Assembly (NCBI GenBank): GCA_033030425.1
Contig: JAUFSD010000020.1
Coordinates: 186,001 to 250,000 of the forward strand
Direction: 5' to 3'
DNA length: 64,000 bases
Source: Verpa conica
Lineage: Eukaryota; Ascomycota; Pezizomycetes; Pezizales; Morchellaceae
The translations under genes and the position numbers were made by a program. The notes under the pieces were generated by a model. That model was not told the DNA's origin. It ran no database searches and worked only from the letters and a program-made list of their open reading frames with translations. Positions 1 to 11,855 of the stretch are shown one piece after another (the first letter of the stretch is position 1; each line of letters begins with the position of its first letter).

Positions 1-2475
1 ATGTTTACAAGCCTATGGAGACACACTCTCCGGGGAAGTACCCACGGAAAATAGCATGTACGGACAAAGATTCTCCAGGATCCTGCTCTACTTGTACTAT
101 ACATGAGAATATCAAAGGCCGATGGCGGTCCTGAGCACCGCGCATGCATCCATCCGGCAAATACTGTGATGTTGTTCTACGGAGCAGCGAATAAGTCGTG
201 TTCGCTTATGCATGATAGTATCGTACAGTATATATAACACACCACATATGGCAATGAACGCCAAGATTGTGAGATGTTATACGAGGTTTCTATTTTCCTA
301 CGCCAAGCACTCACCGAAATTTACCACAAGATTGATAATCCCCCGAATATTCGGGCATATAACATCTGCTTACCCAACATCCTCTGAATACCCAGGCATA
401 TAACCTCCGCTTACCTCCAAAATCCTCTAGGCTTTCTCATATACCCACATCTTCACCAATAACAAAGGGTTTCGCGATGCGTTACCAGATACTCCTTTTC
501 CTCCTTGTCATAGTGGTCGGTGCAGCCCCGGTGCCTGACACAGTTGAAGAATCTGACATGCAACGGTAAAGATGTATATGTTGGTTTATCGTGGGTAACG
601 ACTGATGCGCTGAGTAGGGCCAATAAAATAAGAAATCAGATACCAGCGTTTGATACGACTGAGACTGAAGGAGGTTGAGGGCTGCGTCCACTTTATTTGG
701 GGAAAGTCTGCTATATTGTAAGAGATTATCTGTGGGGAAATTCAAAGCTCATCGCATATCAGCCATGCGATGAGAACATCTACATATTTCACATGAACAA
801 TGTTTACGCAAACCCATAACCTCACGATATATATACAGGCATCGAGCAGCTAAGACGTGGTGTTTATTCATGATAAAGCATGACATGGGATTATTGGCTA
901 CGACGGTGATGCAGTCTATCAGTAATCTTTCCTCATTTCTTTCGCTCCACCCAGTCTTTCTCGAGTATTTTTGAGTAGCAAAAATACCGGTATATCGGTG
1001 CAATGACACGGCAACACAAGGTCAACACAAGCAGATGGAAATCAAGAAAATGCAACATAAATACATGATAAAAGAGGGAAAATAAGACCATACCTATGCT
1101 AAAAGCAGCTAGCCCTCAGATATATCCAGCTCTGATTTCGAGTCAGTTTCGTTGTGGTGGGGCTAAAAAGGAATGCTCTAGAGCCCCCTCGACCCACCTC
1201 AAAAGAACAAAAACTACCGACACTTTCAGGTGAAGATGGCCTACCGGTATACCGGGAAGCCTAGTCGCACTTATTCTGGGACAAGTGAGAAACGGTCCGC
1301 GGTTCAGCCCCTGGGAGACACTTTTTTTTTAATCTCAAGAATTTTTGCCCATGAGAATAATTCTCTCCGCCATCACTTTGAGTATACGATTTCTGGTCGG
1401 CAGTGCATATGGTAGACATTAGAGAGGGGAGTAAACCGAGAGAAATTTGCTCTTGATCAAATTCACCCCCGGTATCCCCTGTAAGAAATGTTTCTCCACC
1501 CTTCTCCCCACACCAGCCTCCATCTCCAACATGACCAAAAGAGCGATCTGTAAAGGTCGGTAGTTTACCCAAATCCAAGAAAGCACACCGATGGGTGTAG
1601 GAAACCCCTCCGGGTTAGCTCGCTGGATCTGTCCTTTCATCGAACAGGTAAAACTATCTGCCGGCTCTCGGCTGACATCCGGGGCGCCGACCTCTCTACA
1701 AATGTCCCCATCTGTCCCCAACGTCAAAATCCTGAAAGATAGACGGAATCAGCTGATCCGCCTTACAACTACAGGTATTCCGGGGGAGACAGTTGCCGAC
1801 GTACATAATTTAATCAGCGGTAGTCTCACTGTTGCAGGTGGCCTTCCGAGATTTACCATGCCGGCCGGGACTCCTTAAGAAATACCCTACTGAAACGGGT
1901 ATATAAAAACAGCTGCCACTGCATGCGTACCCATATTGATGCGCATGTCTAGCAGCTCTAGGGGTAAGGTGAGCGATTGTTTAGACACCACACAACATGC
2001 ATAACGAGTCACTAACCCCTTCAATTCTCAATATAGGTGTATCTATTGTCCAACTGAAATAGAGCACTCACCAGCCTTCTCTGAGCTATAGTTGTGTAGG
2101 AATTTTAGAGCCCGGTAACCCACCTCCACATTGCGTATTCTATATAATACAAGGGTTAATTTCAATATTAACGTCCAGAACCCAGTCACACCACTCCACG
2201 ACAACGAAATAGCTTCTACGACGTAAGAGGTGGTTGTATTGGATTTCGAAAGTATCAAGTAAGTCATAAATTCCTAGACACCACCGACGTTTTTGATGGG
2301 TTATTACACCAAAAATCACCCAGTGCTCATCCCTCATCTCACCTCCGAGAACCATATAGCCCAACTTATGTCTCCTCGGAATAATACCGAGACCTAACAT
2401 TCCTATGGTTGTCGCTGACTCTGGTACCGTCCTCCGGAGGTTGCCCAGTCACCGTATCACTCTACAGCAGAATAG
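1..2475. other. Gene-free stretch
   Basis: I see no convincing gene here. Open frames are short, overlap each other on both strands and show no recognisable domain. The DNA is AT-rich and otherwise unremarkable up to the left end of the piggyBac-type element. Confidence 0.5.
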
Positions 2476-2503
2476 CCCTATTCCCTGGACCGTAGCAAAA
2501 ATA

Positions 2504-2519
2504 GCACGGAAAACCGTGC
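2504..2519. repeat. Subterminal perfect palindrome in left transposon end
   Basis: GCACGGAAAACCGTGC forms a 6-bp perfect stem with a 4-base loop. It overlaps the inner inverted-repeat block and may be a transposase-binding site. The corresponding block at the right end keeps only one arm. Confidence 0.6.
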
Positions 2520-2593
2520 GAATTATACCGGGTCCCCCCACCACAAATTAAATTAAAGTAAATAGGAAAAGGGTATTAAAATACAAAGGAGAG

Positions 2594-4468
2594 CTATATC
2601 ATATGAAACTCTGTAAAGCAATTGCGGGTGGTATTAAGACATAAGGATAATTTGCATGTAGAGCACTCCCAATGAGTTTTATATCCTCTTCCCCCAGGAC
2701 TCCCCCCATTTTTTACTGCTTCTTTAAGCTTAAACCTACATAGCCAGCATTTTTTTTCATGGCCTTTATGAGCGAGAGGTAGGTGTTCTTTGGTGCTACG
2801 ATTGGGGGGTAGGCCTGTAGATTTAGTGACATATTTCATTTCTTTGACAAACGTTTTTCCTGCATCAACGATCATTGACACCTTTCGCTTTTTAGACCTC
2901 TTCACTTCTACCACATTTGCCCCCTCTAAAATGAGATCCCAAGCTACCTGTAACCGAAAGGCTTTATGAGTAATGCCTTTAAACGTATCCAGGTCTTGAT
3001 AGATAATGTAGGAGTTAACAAGAGCTGTATCAAGAGCCCCAAAAAAAATAGGAAACCATGTTCTAAATGTAGTGAGCTGGGTATCATAATAGGAGCGATA
3101 CTGATCAGCTATATCCACCCCACCCATATGGAAATTGTAGTCTACAATAACCACTGGAATCTGTAGCTCTTTCGATTGCTCTTCTCCAAATTCTACCAGC
3201 GCTTGGCGATGGTTGGTGCTCTTTGGTCCAGGCCTATTTCTATTCCTCATGATCTCAGAGTTCTCCCCTCTTAAAAAGTGAATTGTAGTCATCATAGTAA
3301 CTGGTGCATTATCAAACCACAGGAGAACGCCCACATCCTGCACAATAAGCCCTGCTTTAAAATGATAGGGAACTTTCCCCACATCTTTTTTGGGAATAGC
3401 CAATATGGGGGGGAAGTTTTTGGAGGAGGGTTTTGCTGTTCCACATGCTCCAATATCTAGGAGATTCCGTAAGGCTACTAGGAGTGGTATACTGGTGTAG
3501 AAATTGTCGAGAAATATATGCCAGGTCTTTCGTTTAGGGAGTTTGCTGGCTAGGTAGTAAACTACATTACCAGTGGGTGTAAGGCCATCGATTATGGGAG
3601 TTGGATCTGGGCCTGCTTGATTAGATGTAGGGTGGAAGTCCCATATATAACCATGATCTGCTAAGCAATGGAACTTGTAGCCTTTATCGATAGGTTTATT
3701 GGGCATCTTATAGGTGTCTAAAGATCTTCTATTGCAGCGAATCATAGCCTCATCAATACTAATATTGGAGGAAGGCATCCTCAGTAACTGGAAAGTGTGG
3801 CGCAATTGATTAAGTAAAGGATCCACTTTTCCATGCCATAAGCGGCGCCCAGTAGGAGTAAGCTTTGGTATATCAAGAGCTGATATATGGAGGAAGCGTT
3901 TGATCTGCTCAAATCGAGTAAGGCTCATGTACTTAGTAATAGGATGCACTGGATGTAAACCATCATGTTTCCAATAATCCTCTAGTGCTGGAGCAGTAAA
4001 GAGACCCATATAGATATAGATACCAATCCATATCTTGAGATCGTCAACTGTAACTGGCTCCCAGTCTCTACCAGGAAGAACATTTATCCCAAGCTTAGCT
4101 TCAGCATAAGCATTGGTATTGATAACCATGGTCTGGAGGAGAGAGATAGAGAAGAAGAAATTAAAGATAGAAAGAGGAGGAATGGCCTTTAAACCATGGA
4201 TAAACGAAGGCAACCAATTATGTGCAGAGTGTAGTGGATAGTACTCCTTCATTGGTGTATAATCTGGCACTTCTGGGAGCCTAGACTCGAGAGGAAGAAG
4301 GGGTTCTGATGATTTCGGGGGCGAGTGATTTTTCATGATCGAAGCGTTGACTCTATTGAAGAGGTTGGTTCTCTTTGGTGGCTTGTAGGAGGACTCTGGG
4401 CTCGTAGGGGCTTCATCCATAGTGTATGTAATATCTTTTGTACGGGTGCGTAGGACTCTGGCTGCCAT
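2594..4468 (-). CDS. piggyBac-family transposase (DDE_Tnp_1_7)
   Basis: A 624-residue uninterrupted frame starting at an ATG. It encodes a cut-and-paste transposase of the piggyBac (PGBD) family acting in the nucleus. The order of motifs is complete: an N-terminal region with DDLKIWIGIYIYMGL near residue 142, the first catalytic Asp in SIDEAMI (D239), the second in LDNFYTS (D321), and the third in HMGGVDIADQ (D452, with D455). The C-terminus (about 570-624) holds a Cys/His cluster, CWLC followed by HWECSTC and two more Cys, matching the family's zinc-binding targeting domain. Length is close to the usual 550-650. With all catalytic residues and no stops, the protein may still be functional. 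No intron is needed. Confidence 0.93.
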   Translation of the reverse strand: MAARVLRTRTKDITYTMDEAPTSPESSYKPPKRTNLFNRVNASIMKNHSPPKSSEPLLPLESRLPEVPDYTPMKEYYPLHSAHNWLPSFIHGLKAIPPLSIFNFFFSISLLQTMVINTNAYAEAKLGINVLPGRDWEPVTVDDLKIWIGIYIYMGLFTAPALEDYWKHDGLHPVHPITKYMSLTRFEQIKRFLHISALDIPKLTPTGRRLWHGKVDPLLNQLRHTFQLLRMPSSNISIDEAMIRCNRRSLDTYKMPNKPIDKGYKFHCLADHGYIWDFHPTSNQAGPDPTPIIDGLTPTGNVVYYLASKLPKRKTWHIFLDNFYTSIPLLVALRNLLDIGACGTAKPSSKNFPPILAIPKKDVGKVPYHFKAGLIVQDVGVLLWFDNAPVTMMTTIHFLRGENSEIMRNRNRPGPKSTNHRQALVEFGEEQSKELQIPVVIVDYNFHMGGVDIADQYRSYYDTQLTTFRTWFPIFFGALDTALVNSYIIYQDLDTFKGITHKAFRLQVAWDLILEGANVVEVKRSKKRKVSMIVDAGKTFVKEMKYVTKSTGLPPNRSTKEHLPLAHKGHEKKCWLCRFKLKEAVKNGGSPGGRGYKTHWECSTCKLSLCLNTTRNCFTEFHMI

Positions 4469-5064
4469 GGTAGGTGAGGATGAATGTACTTTGTTGTAAA
4501 GGAAGACTAAAAAAAGTCAAAAAATCGTGAGGTTGATTACTAATCACTGGTCAGCGGAAACATAACGTTGACCCCACGGATCTGTAGAGCATACATAGAC
4601 AATTAAAATAAGCCCTGGTTCGAAGAAATCGAGTAAGATTTGGGGAAGTTATAGTGGTTGTTGTGAAGAGGTAGTGGTTGTTGGTTGTGATGGAGGACTC
4701 CTTTGCAACCTCACCTAGGGGACCTACTTTTATACCTCAAAAAAATCACAAAAAATCGAGGCAAAAAATAGCAGAGACATTGGCTAAGCGAGATTATAGT
4801 CTTATACTCTGAATAGGGGCATAAAGGGGTTGTGGCTGAATCAGAGGAAATTATATTGTTGGTACTTTAAATTTGCACGGTTTTCTGGGCGAAACTCGAT
4901 TTCTACGGTCCAAGGGATAAGGGATCGGTATATAAGGATATTCGGCTTATAAGGGTATGAGTGACAGTCCAGTGGTATTGTAGTATGAGAAAATAAAAAT
5001 ATTGCTATATAAGAATATCTTTAGAATATCTGTTTTTTTTATTAGTATATCCTTATAGGGAGAG

Positions 5065-5078
5065 TAGGGTTAGGGTTA
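5065..5078 (+). repeat. Short telomere-like motif
   Basis: TAGGGTTAGGGTTA, two and a third units of the TTAGGG telomere repeat, isolated in intergenic DNA. It is one of about a dozen such dimers scattered over the window. Confidence 0.6.
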
Positions 5079-5172
5079 TGTGAGACATTTATTACCCCAA
5101 TTCACTTGCCGTATTGGTAAAGGTATGTCCAGCTTTACAACCTTCTCTAAAATACCCACATACTTTCCTGTG

Positions 5173-5240
5173 CTGAGTGGGACGCTTCTAATCTGAGTGG
5201 GATGTTCATGTTCTGAGTGGGATGTCACTGTCCTGAGTCC
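5173..5240. repeat. 20-bp tandem repeat, about 3.4 copies
   Basis: CTGAGTGGGAYGTTC-type units start at 5173, 5193, 5213 and 5233, a period of exactly 20 bp. The last unit is partial. The array lies inside the TATAAGGATAT cluster. Confidence 0.75.
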
Positions 5241-5951
5241 ACAATAAGCAAGCCCTGGGACCCCATGCTCAAAAATACCCAAAGTCATGCTCAATCACTC
5301 GGTTTCTCTATAAGGATATACCCCATATAAGGATATGGTACCGCTCCAAAAGCATATCCTTATAGGGCAGTTTCGTTATACTGCGTAATCGTCGTAGTCA
5401 ACCATGGCAAGCTGCAACCCGGCGTCAAGCATGATTTCCATGTAAGATCTACTCATTAGAAATTTTAATGACCCTGCCACCATATACAGGCATTAATACA
5501 TCAGCCTCACTAACTATCGCACTCTCGCCTAACTAATTTCCAGAAAATTAAATTTCTACGGCTCCTATTAAGAGGGTGGTTACCGTATCGTCCATTTTAC
5601 ACTGTACTTTTAGTGCCCACCATTCTCGTTCCCAAGGCTATGAGAATGCTGGTGCTATGATCATAAGAGATGCACTCCACTGTACCGAAAATAAATCAAT
5701 TGAATTGAAATAGGGAGAACGGTAATACCGGCTGCCGGTCCATATGACTTATGATAGAACCGGAAAAGCACCCTCTGTAACTCCCCACCGAATAGGGAAG
5801 ATACATGTATACTTTGATAAAGCCGAGTGAAGCAGCATGACCCACTTCTGAAGGATACCTCCGGATAATTGATTCCACGGTTTCTTATACATCACGTGAC
5901 AGATAATCTCCGCAGCCCCCTACCATGGATTCAAGAGCACCGAAGTTCCAC

Positions 5952-6111
5952 AACAATCATCTGGGATGCTTAGCTTGACGGTAAGCGGTGTCCCAAACCC
6001 TGGTGTCCGACTACGAGGTCGGACGTTCGAACCCAGTCACCAGCAGACGTATGTTGGTCTCGAGCCCGTCTGGGGGCTTGGGTACCCGGTACCAACAGAA
6101 CTGCTTTTTTA
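5952..6111 (+). mobile_element. tRNA-derived SINE, copy 1
   Basis: A 160-bp element with a tRNA-like head. An A-box-like segment lies near 5970-5988. An anticodon-arm-like hairpin follows, stem GTCCGAC with GTCGGAC (6005-6024). The B box GTTCGAACCC is at 6025-6034. A tRNA-unrelated body ends in GAACTGC plus a T run, which can act as a polymerase III stop. The same arrangement recurs at 6941 and 12222. No open frame. Confidence 0.75.
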
Positions 6112-6940
6112 ATCCTCTACAACTACAATTTCTTATACAAAGATCCTCATCTCGCTGCTATCCCTAGATACTGTAAATAGAACCGTAGTGTCTAGTGAAC
6201 TTGCCTTTCTAAGATTGCTAAGCGTTCTTTGAGGTGGTGTCCATGTCCGGTGACTTTCAAAGAGGATATTTTTCAAGCCCGAGCTTGACAAGAACAGAAA
6301 CTACGAGCTTGCGGGAAATCCCTCGACCGGCCAGAGTCTTCCATTAGGAACTTGCATACGTATGAAGCCATCACAGCAGTCTACATTACTTCGGGGGCCA
6401 AGAAACCTTCGCCGAGGCTATTCAACCCCCGTGGTTTAATTCCCCATTTACCCGGTCCACCGAAAGGTCCGGAGACCCCCGGAGAAATGCTACTGTTTCC
6501 CGGAACTTTACTATTTCTTTGTTCTTTACCATATGGTACATGAAGGGAGAGAAGCAACGCTACGAGGCTGGTTTTTTCCCCATGAGGGTGAGTGCAACCT
6601 AAATCCCTTCCCTTGGAAAAAAGTTGGCCTCGCAGTAGTAACCAGGCCATAAAACCCGATGATTTATCCCAACGAATTGATATCGGACACCACGAGAGTT
6701 TAATAACTAGAGATAATGCTAACAAATGGAGAAAAGTCAAATACTAACCAAACTCATAGAATTTAGAAAAAAAACCAGTTGTTATCGAATATCTCTCTAT
6801 CCAATTACGAGTCTTTTCTAACATTCCACCCACCCACTACCCCGTAGCCAAACCCATTGACCCGGCAAGTAAAAAGAGCAGGTAACCCCACACTTCCGAA
6901 ACCCCCCAAACAGCCACCCAAAGGTGCAATATCTCCACTC

Positions 6941-7095
6941 AGTTCTCATAGGATGCTTAGCTTGATCGGTACCGGAGCCCAAGCCCTGGTTTCTGACCAC
7001 GAGGTCAGACATTCAAACCCATCAGCAGCAGATATGTGTTAGCCTCAAGTCCCGCTGGGACTTGGGTACCCGGTAGTCTACAGAACTGTTTTTTT
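6941..7095 (+). mobile_element. tRNA-derived SINE, copy 2 (diverged)
   Basis: It aligns along its length with copies 1 and 3 but is the most diverged. The hairpin arms (TCTGAC, GTCAGA) have compensating changes. The B box has decayed to ATTCAAACCC (7011-7020). It ends in GAACTG and a run of seven T. Confidence 0.7.
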
Positions 7096-8754
7096 AGTTT
7101 CCATTCTAAAGATTGTATTTACGCAAATATATAATCGGCACCGGTTTAATCGAAAGGACACACTTCAAGCAGATTCCTTCGAGGATTGTATATACCAGGA
7201 GCCTTGATAGAGTGAAGCACACGGCTGAACTGTTATAATTTAGGCGTTTTTTTCGGATACGACGGTCGCGCGAGATGATTCGATGCAGAACGCTTGAAGT
7301 TCGAAGGGTAGGTAGGAATAGAGGTAATAAGAATTCTGTGAAGTAGCTGATTCGTACGAGTTGTCATTACCTATTGAAGAGATAGTAAGGGGTCTTCACT
7401 TGCCGGGGCGATATGGGTTCTCTGCGACCTGAACAGATAATAAGTAAACGGTAAATTTTCAGTAGAAAGAAATAACTACTGCTACGATTCTTCTGCAATG
7501 GTTTATATATAATGATTGAGATAGATCTTGGGGTCTTCCGGCGCTACAATGATATCAGCTCAATAAGCAGCCAGCGGCTGACCGGTGTACGCCATGGAAT
7601 AATGACATTGGCAGGCGTAATGGTGCGACAACCACAAGCGGACAATAAATGTAAAACTGACTGGGACTTATTAACCCTCTACAGGTACAAAGCAAATATT
7701 CTCGAACTACCAGACAATAGATGATTCAATAAATTATTTCAATATATGGGCGCCTTCATCGGATATCACTCGGGAGTAAGCCAATCTGAATTTTGGAAAT
7801 TGCTACAAAACCTAACCCTGAATATTTGATTCATCTTACTTTAGATTATCCTCAATTCGAGGCGCTTGACTACTTGTGCCAGCATTCCCTAGGAGCGTAC
7901 TGAATTCAACTGGGCGGTCTTATCCATGCACGGCCACAACTCGACTCCCACTGTATGGGATAAATCGTAGCCTTTCCATCAACTCAACGTCTTGTATATT
8001 TACAATACGGCTAGAAAGTGCCAATTATAGTATTATTAAAGGGAAAACGTTCAGAATACCATGTCTCTAATAGGTTTATATGCCATATACCATATTATCC
8101 ATGCTGAGTCTGTGCCCACCTCAGAAACTCTGTTTAAGACAACAACCACAACAGAGTAGGTACTGTCACCTCTTTAGCCCTTGAATTGTCAACTACAGAT
8201 TTACACACTGGACTGATAAAAACATGGGGGGAACTTGCAAGGAATATTCTGGGTTTCTCTAAAATACTGGTACAAAGCTAATCATAAAATATAGTGGGCG
8301 CTTTTCAAAGAATAGTGAGTTTATAATTGTGGTGGGTGGGTGGGGTGGTACCAACACTAGTAACTTAGGCATAGGTAGTGAATAGGGAAAATGGTATATG
8401 GCATACAAACTCGTTTAAAACATGGTATACTGAACGTTTACCCATTATTAAAACTCGGTTGTCACAATAAGGAATGATATAAGGTGAGGCCTCGCTTGTA
8501 AGAATTATTCCGCAAGCGCAGCCTGGGTAAAATTAATTGTGCGCGGGGATGTACCTTTCGGGCACCCCTCCGCTGAACCCCTTCCTTGATTGTGGCACGG
8601 TGTGGATAGCAGCAAGGTAAGACAAGAATGTCCCGGGTGATTGGTAGCATTTACCGAGATGACTTCGCTTATGCAGGGTTCTACAGGGTTCTTCCGACAA
8701 CCATGAAGTGGGGAGTTTGGTCTAAGTATACAATGAGATGTTTCTGTCTACCGA

Positions 8755-9993
8755 CTATGGCAGCTTCTCTGCCCACTCTGCTTTCCCGGTACCCTGAGGA
8801 CTGTACCAATGCAGCAAATACAACAGACACCCAAGCATATGGATAACCCCGGCCATCCCCGCCAAACATCGCCGCCTCACAACCAGCTCTGCGACATACG
8901 CACCGGCCCGCCCCGATGCACCCACCAACTTGCGGACCTGCCAACAAAGAAACACCCATAGAGAATAGACCGCCGCCACCACCGCCGCCAGCGAAAAAAA
9001 CGCCAGGAAAAACTCCCAGATTATCGCAATCATCAAAACAACTGACTGAACTATAAATATGGGAACAGTCGACAACGCGGCCAGAACGGCTACAATGGAC
9101 ATCCAGAACGACTCGCCCCCCCTCCCCGCAGCGGAACACACCGCATCCATCCATCGCTGCGGCTCATCCCAAAACGCGGTCATAGGCTTCGTAAACAACG
9201 TCTCCCAATACACTACCAGAGCACCACCCACCCACGCCCAATCTATGTACTCAAACACCACCGGGACAACCACCACCACGTACGCCGCCACAATCACCAC
9301 CGTCTCAGCCCTCACCAAAAACTCCACAAACCCCGCACCCCACACATCAACCGTGCCACTAATAACATCCACCCTCCCCCTCCTCCTCCCAAACGACCCC
9401 ACAAACAACGCCACCTCAAGCACAGCCCACGAGACAAAAAACACCGTACACACAACAAACATAACCGTGATCCCACTATACGCATACAACTTCACGTACT
9501 GCAGCGACGCAAGCACCGCCAGCACCACCCGCACCCTGCGGTCCTGAAAACACACGGTCATCCACCCAGTCCCCCCAGGTTCTGAGTTTGCTTCGAGCCG
9601 TTGCATGATAGCGCGGTCGAGTGCGTCCCGCATACCCGAGATCCCCGGTTCGTTGTGGCTGAGAACACCTTGGAGGAGGTATAGCGAGTCAAAGAGCGAT
9701 ACGAGAGGACTTGTGCGTATGGAGTACCGGAAGCAGGGGGAGAATCCGCGTGTGGACCCGATGGGGTGGGTCATGCATGCGAGCGCGAGGGGGATGAGTG
9801 TCCAGAGGATGTTCCAGTGTGTGACGGGCTGCGAGGTGGTGAGGGTGCTGTTATCGGGAGACTCCCAAAGAGTGTTGTTCTCGAAGGAGCCGGAGAAGGT
9901 GGTGTTCCCGGGGAACCCGGGGGTTGGTGGTGGTGTGTCGCTCATTGTTGGGGTTGGGAGAGGGGGGCGGGGTGGAAGGGGCCTTTGTATCAT
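8755..9993 (-). CDS. Orphan multi-pass membrane protein
   Basis: A 412-residue intact frame in DNA visibly richer in GC than its surroundings. I do not recognise the family. The N-terminus is Pro/Thr/Asn-rich (about 1-60) with several NxT/NxS sequons (NTT, NNT, NST). It is followed by about seven to nine hydrophobic stretches: around 64-76, two or three between 155 and 200, two between 225 and 270, three between 290 and 360, and one near the C-terminus. A second in-frame ATG at residue 17 (9945) could be the true start. The strongly hydrophobic frame, with polar low-complexity shadows on the other strand, argues that the minus strand is the coding one. Function unknown; probably in a cellular membrane. 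Confidence 0.65.
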   Translation of the reverse strand: MIQRPLPPRPPLPTPTMSDTPPPTPGFPGNTTFSGSFENNTLWESPDNSTLTTSQPVTHWNILWTLIPLALACMTHPIGSTRGFSPCFRYSIRTSPLVSLFDSLYLLQGVLSHNEPGISGMRDALDRAIMQRLEANSEPGGTGWMTVCFQDRRVRVVLAVLASLQYVKLYAYSGITVMFVVCTVFFVSWAVLEVALFVGSFGRRRGRVDVISGTVDVWGAGFVEFLVRAETVVIVAAYVVVVVPVVFEYIDWAWVGGALVVYWETLFTKPMTAFWDEPQRWMDAVCSAAGRGGESFWMSIVAVLAALSTVPIFIVQSVVLMIAIIWEFFLAFFSLAAVVAAVYSLWVFLCWQVRKLVGASGRAGAYVAELVVRRRCLAGMAGVIHMLGCLLYLLHWYSPQGTGKAEWAEKLP

Positions 9994-10906
9994 TAGGGGG
10001 TATATTGGGGGTGTTGTTGAGGATTATCCATTATGCCTAGTCAGGGGCTTTGGAAGAAGCAATTAGTGTTTGGGGTTATGCGTGGCGCTGTGTGAAACGG
10101 GACGGTAATAGGCGGCGGAGTTGTGGGTTAGGGTTGTTGACGGTGAGTAGTTGCACTTTGTTGAAGGGGGGAAGTGTAAGCTGTCTCGTGCCCAGACTTC
10201 TTGTGATTGTCACACGGAATTCAGTCCGCCTTGAGAAAGCCTTTCCCGTATCTGCGCAGTCAATCTGAGTACACTATGGCAACATTGACACACAGCTCTA
10301 GTAAGCCTATATCTCTCTCGTTTCGGCTTAAGATTGTTATAAGGAAACCGGCGTGTCTTGTGGTGTTAGGTAATATTATTACAGATCCTCCTGCCGATCG
10401 AAACAGAGCCACCGGAATATCCCTACTGCAATCCCTAGAATCCATCACACCCACCCCGCATTCACTTGGGGAAACTTAATTAACAGGTAGGTACTACATC
10501 CGAGGGATTCTTTCTACTCCCATGGCACACTTAATACACTAGCTTAATATAAATGTTCTCCTTGGCACCGCCTTTATCACCACTATCTAAACTCGCTCGA
10601 ACAGTAGGGTCCCCGTATCAGTCCGAGTCCCAACATCATGGAGAAACACACTACCTAGATTGACTCAGGTACAAGGACTAACGCCTAATCAAGCAAATGT
10701 TCAGTTCTAGAGATATAGATCGGGCCAGCTACAACCCATTATACAAGTGTTAGAATCCTGCCAACCCTAGCATCATAGCAGTAGAACTATTCGGGTCATA
10801 TAGTTGCAAAGGATCGAAATACACCAGAATACTGCTACGTCTAACACCGCACTTACCGTCAGAGGCTCAGCAGGCGCTATTGCCGGAATTAGAGCTCGGA
10901 TGTACA

Positions 10907-10918
10907 GGGTTAGGGTTA
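10907..10918 (+). repeat. Short telomere-like motif
   Basis: GGGTTAGGGTTA in gene-free DNA. A related GGGTTAGGGTT lies at 10125-10135. Confidence 0.6.
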
Positions 10919-11855
10919 TCCACCTGCTGTGATATATATCCGGTAGTCACACTTCTGGCGTTGTATAGTAATTCAATACTCTGTATCTTCCCAGGACCTG
11001 CTTCGTTCCTGAAATCACAATGTCTCTGCGGTGATATGTACCTTCAACCCTGATTATGCATAGGCAGATTTGGGTTCTGTGTGGTTCGGCTCGGAGAGTA
11101 GTAATCCATAGCGAGGCGGTACGTATGTATACGTTTGCCGGCCGGGGGAGTCAGTCGATGACCTTAGATGCATATATACTATTCATCGGTCTGGGAATAT
11201 TGTATTGTGGGGTCGTGTGGGGGTCGCTGTGAGAATACTGTAGGATAACTCATCACATATGCAGAGATGAAGAGTCAGATAAGGAAACTATATCTTTCTG
11301 GACATATGTATATAATTTCCTAGAATAGGTGTTAATCGGCGTTGCCAGTAATGCTAAGGGGGGTGCACCACCGCCGAGAGAAAATCTTCTTCCTCATTTT
11401 ATAGTAGACAGGTTCGGTACAACCCTCTTTTGTGTGGAACCGGGGGAGCGGGTAATGATGGTCTGTGTTTTTCTTCGTTGATCTGGGAGTCAGTAGGTCA
11501 CCTTGGGAAAGTGAGTATCTTTGTTCGTATTGTCGGAGGACATAAATAACCGCCCCACACATGAGAACCAGGAGCTAGCTCCACATAAACATAGCACTTT
11601 CTCCATTATATAAGTTGGCAGTTTATAAATTAACACTTTATTTCCTTTATTTTTTAGTTTTCTATTCTTATAAAATTATTATTATAGTGCCTAGTTGGGG
11701 TTGAAATTGGGGTATGACTGTCATAGGTGGGCGGTTATTCTGGTCCCCCAAAAATATACTTACGGAGACATACTCCAGCGTTGGCCGTAGGCAGTTTGAT
11801 GCAGAGCTAAGAACCCCCATATAATATGCAAGGGAGAATACCCGTACATCTTAGG

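Larger units (their letters stand above)
2476..4923 (-). mobile_element. piggyBac-type DNA transposon
   Basis: A 2.45-kb element built around one long transposase gene. The ends are imperfect inverted repeats: the left end reads CCCTATTCCCTGGACCGTAG and the right end, reverse-complemented, reads nearly the same with one extra base. A second pair of matching blocks lies just inside, GAAAACCGTGCGAAT on the left (2509-2523) and its near complement at 4871-4885. Starting with CCC and ending with GGG is typical of piggyBac elements. The TTAA target duplication expected for this superfamily is not visible at these boundaries, so either the ends have mutated or the true boundary differs by some bases. 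Confidence 0.75.
4924..5380. repeat. Cluster of inverted TATAAGGATAT motifs
   Basis: The segment just outside the piggyBac end repeats TATAAGGATAT or its complement at about 4931, 5047, 5308, 5324 and 5362. Two copies face each other around 5308-5375. This could be a small inverted-repeat element or a piece of one. No coding sequence is seen. Confidence 0.4.
5381..8754. other. Intergenic stretch with two SINEs
   Basis: Apart from the two SINE copies listed separately, I see no gene. The small open frames here (for example around 6381-6740 and 7512-7724) lack domains, overlap on opposite strands and are probably chance. Confidence 0.45.

Noticed and set aside
5952..6050. A genuine tRNA gene.
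   Set aside because: The tRNA-like head has an irregular anticodon loop and no matching acceptor stem. It is repeated with an attached unrelated body, so it is a SINE.
9059..10066. Plus-strand frames of 162 and 153 codons, rich in Thr/Asn or Gly/Arg.
   Set aside because: They lie opposite the hydrophobic membrane-protein frame and have the low-complexity composition of antisense shadows.
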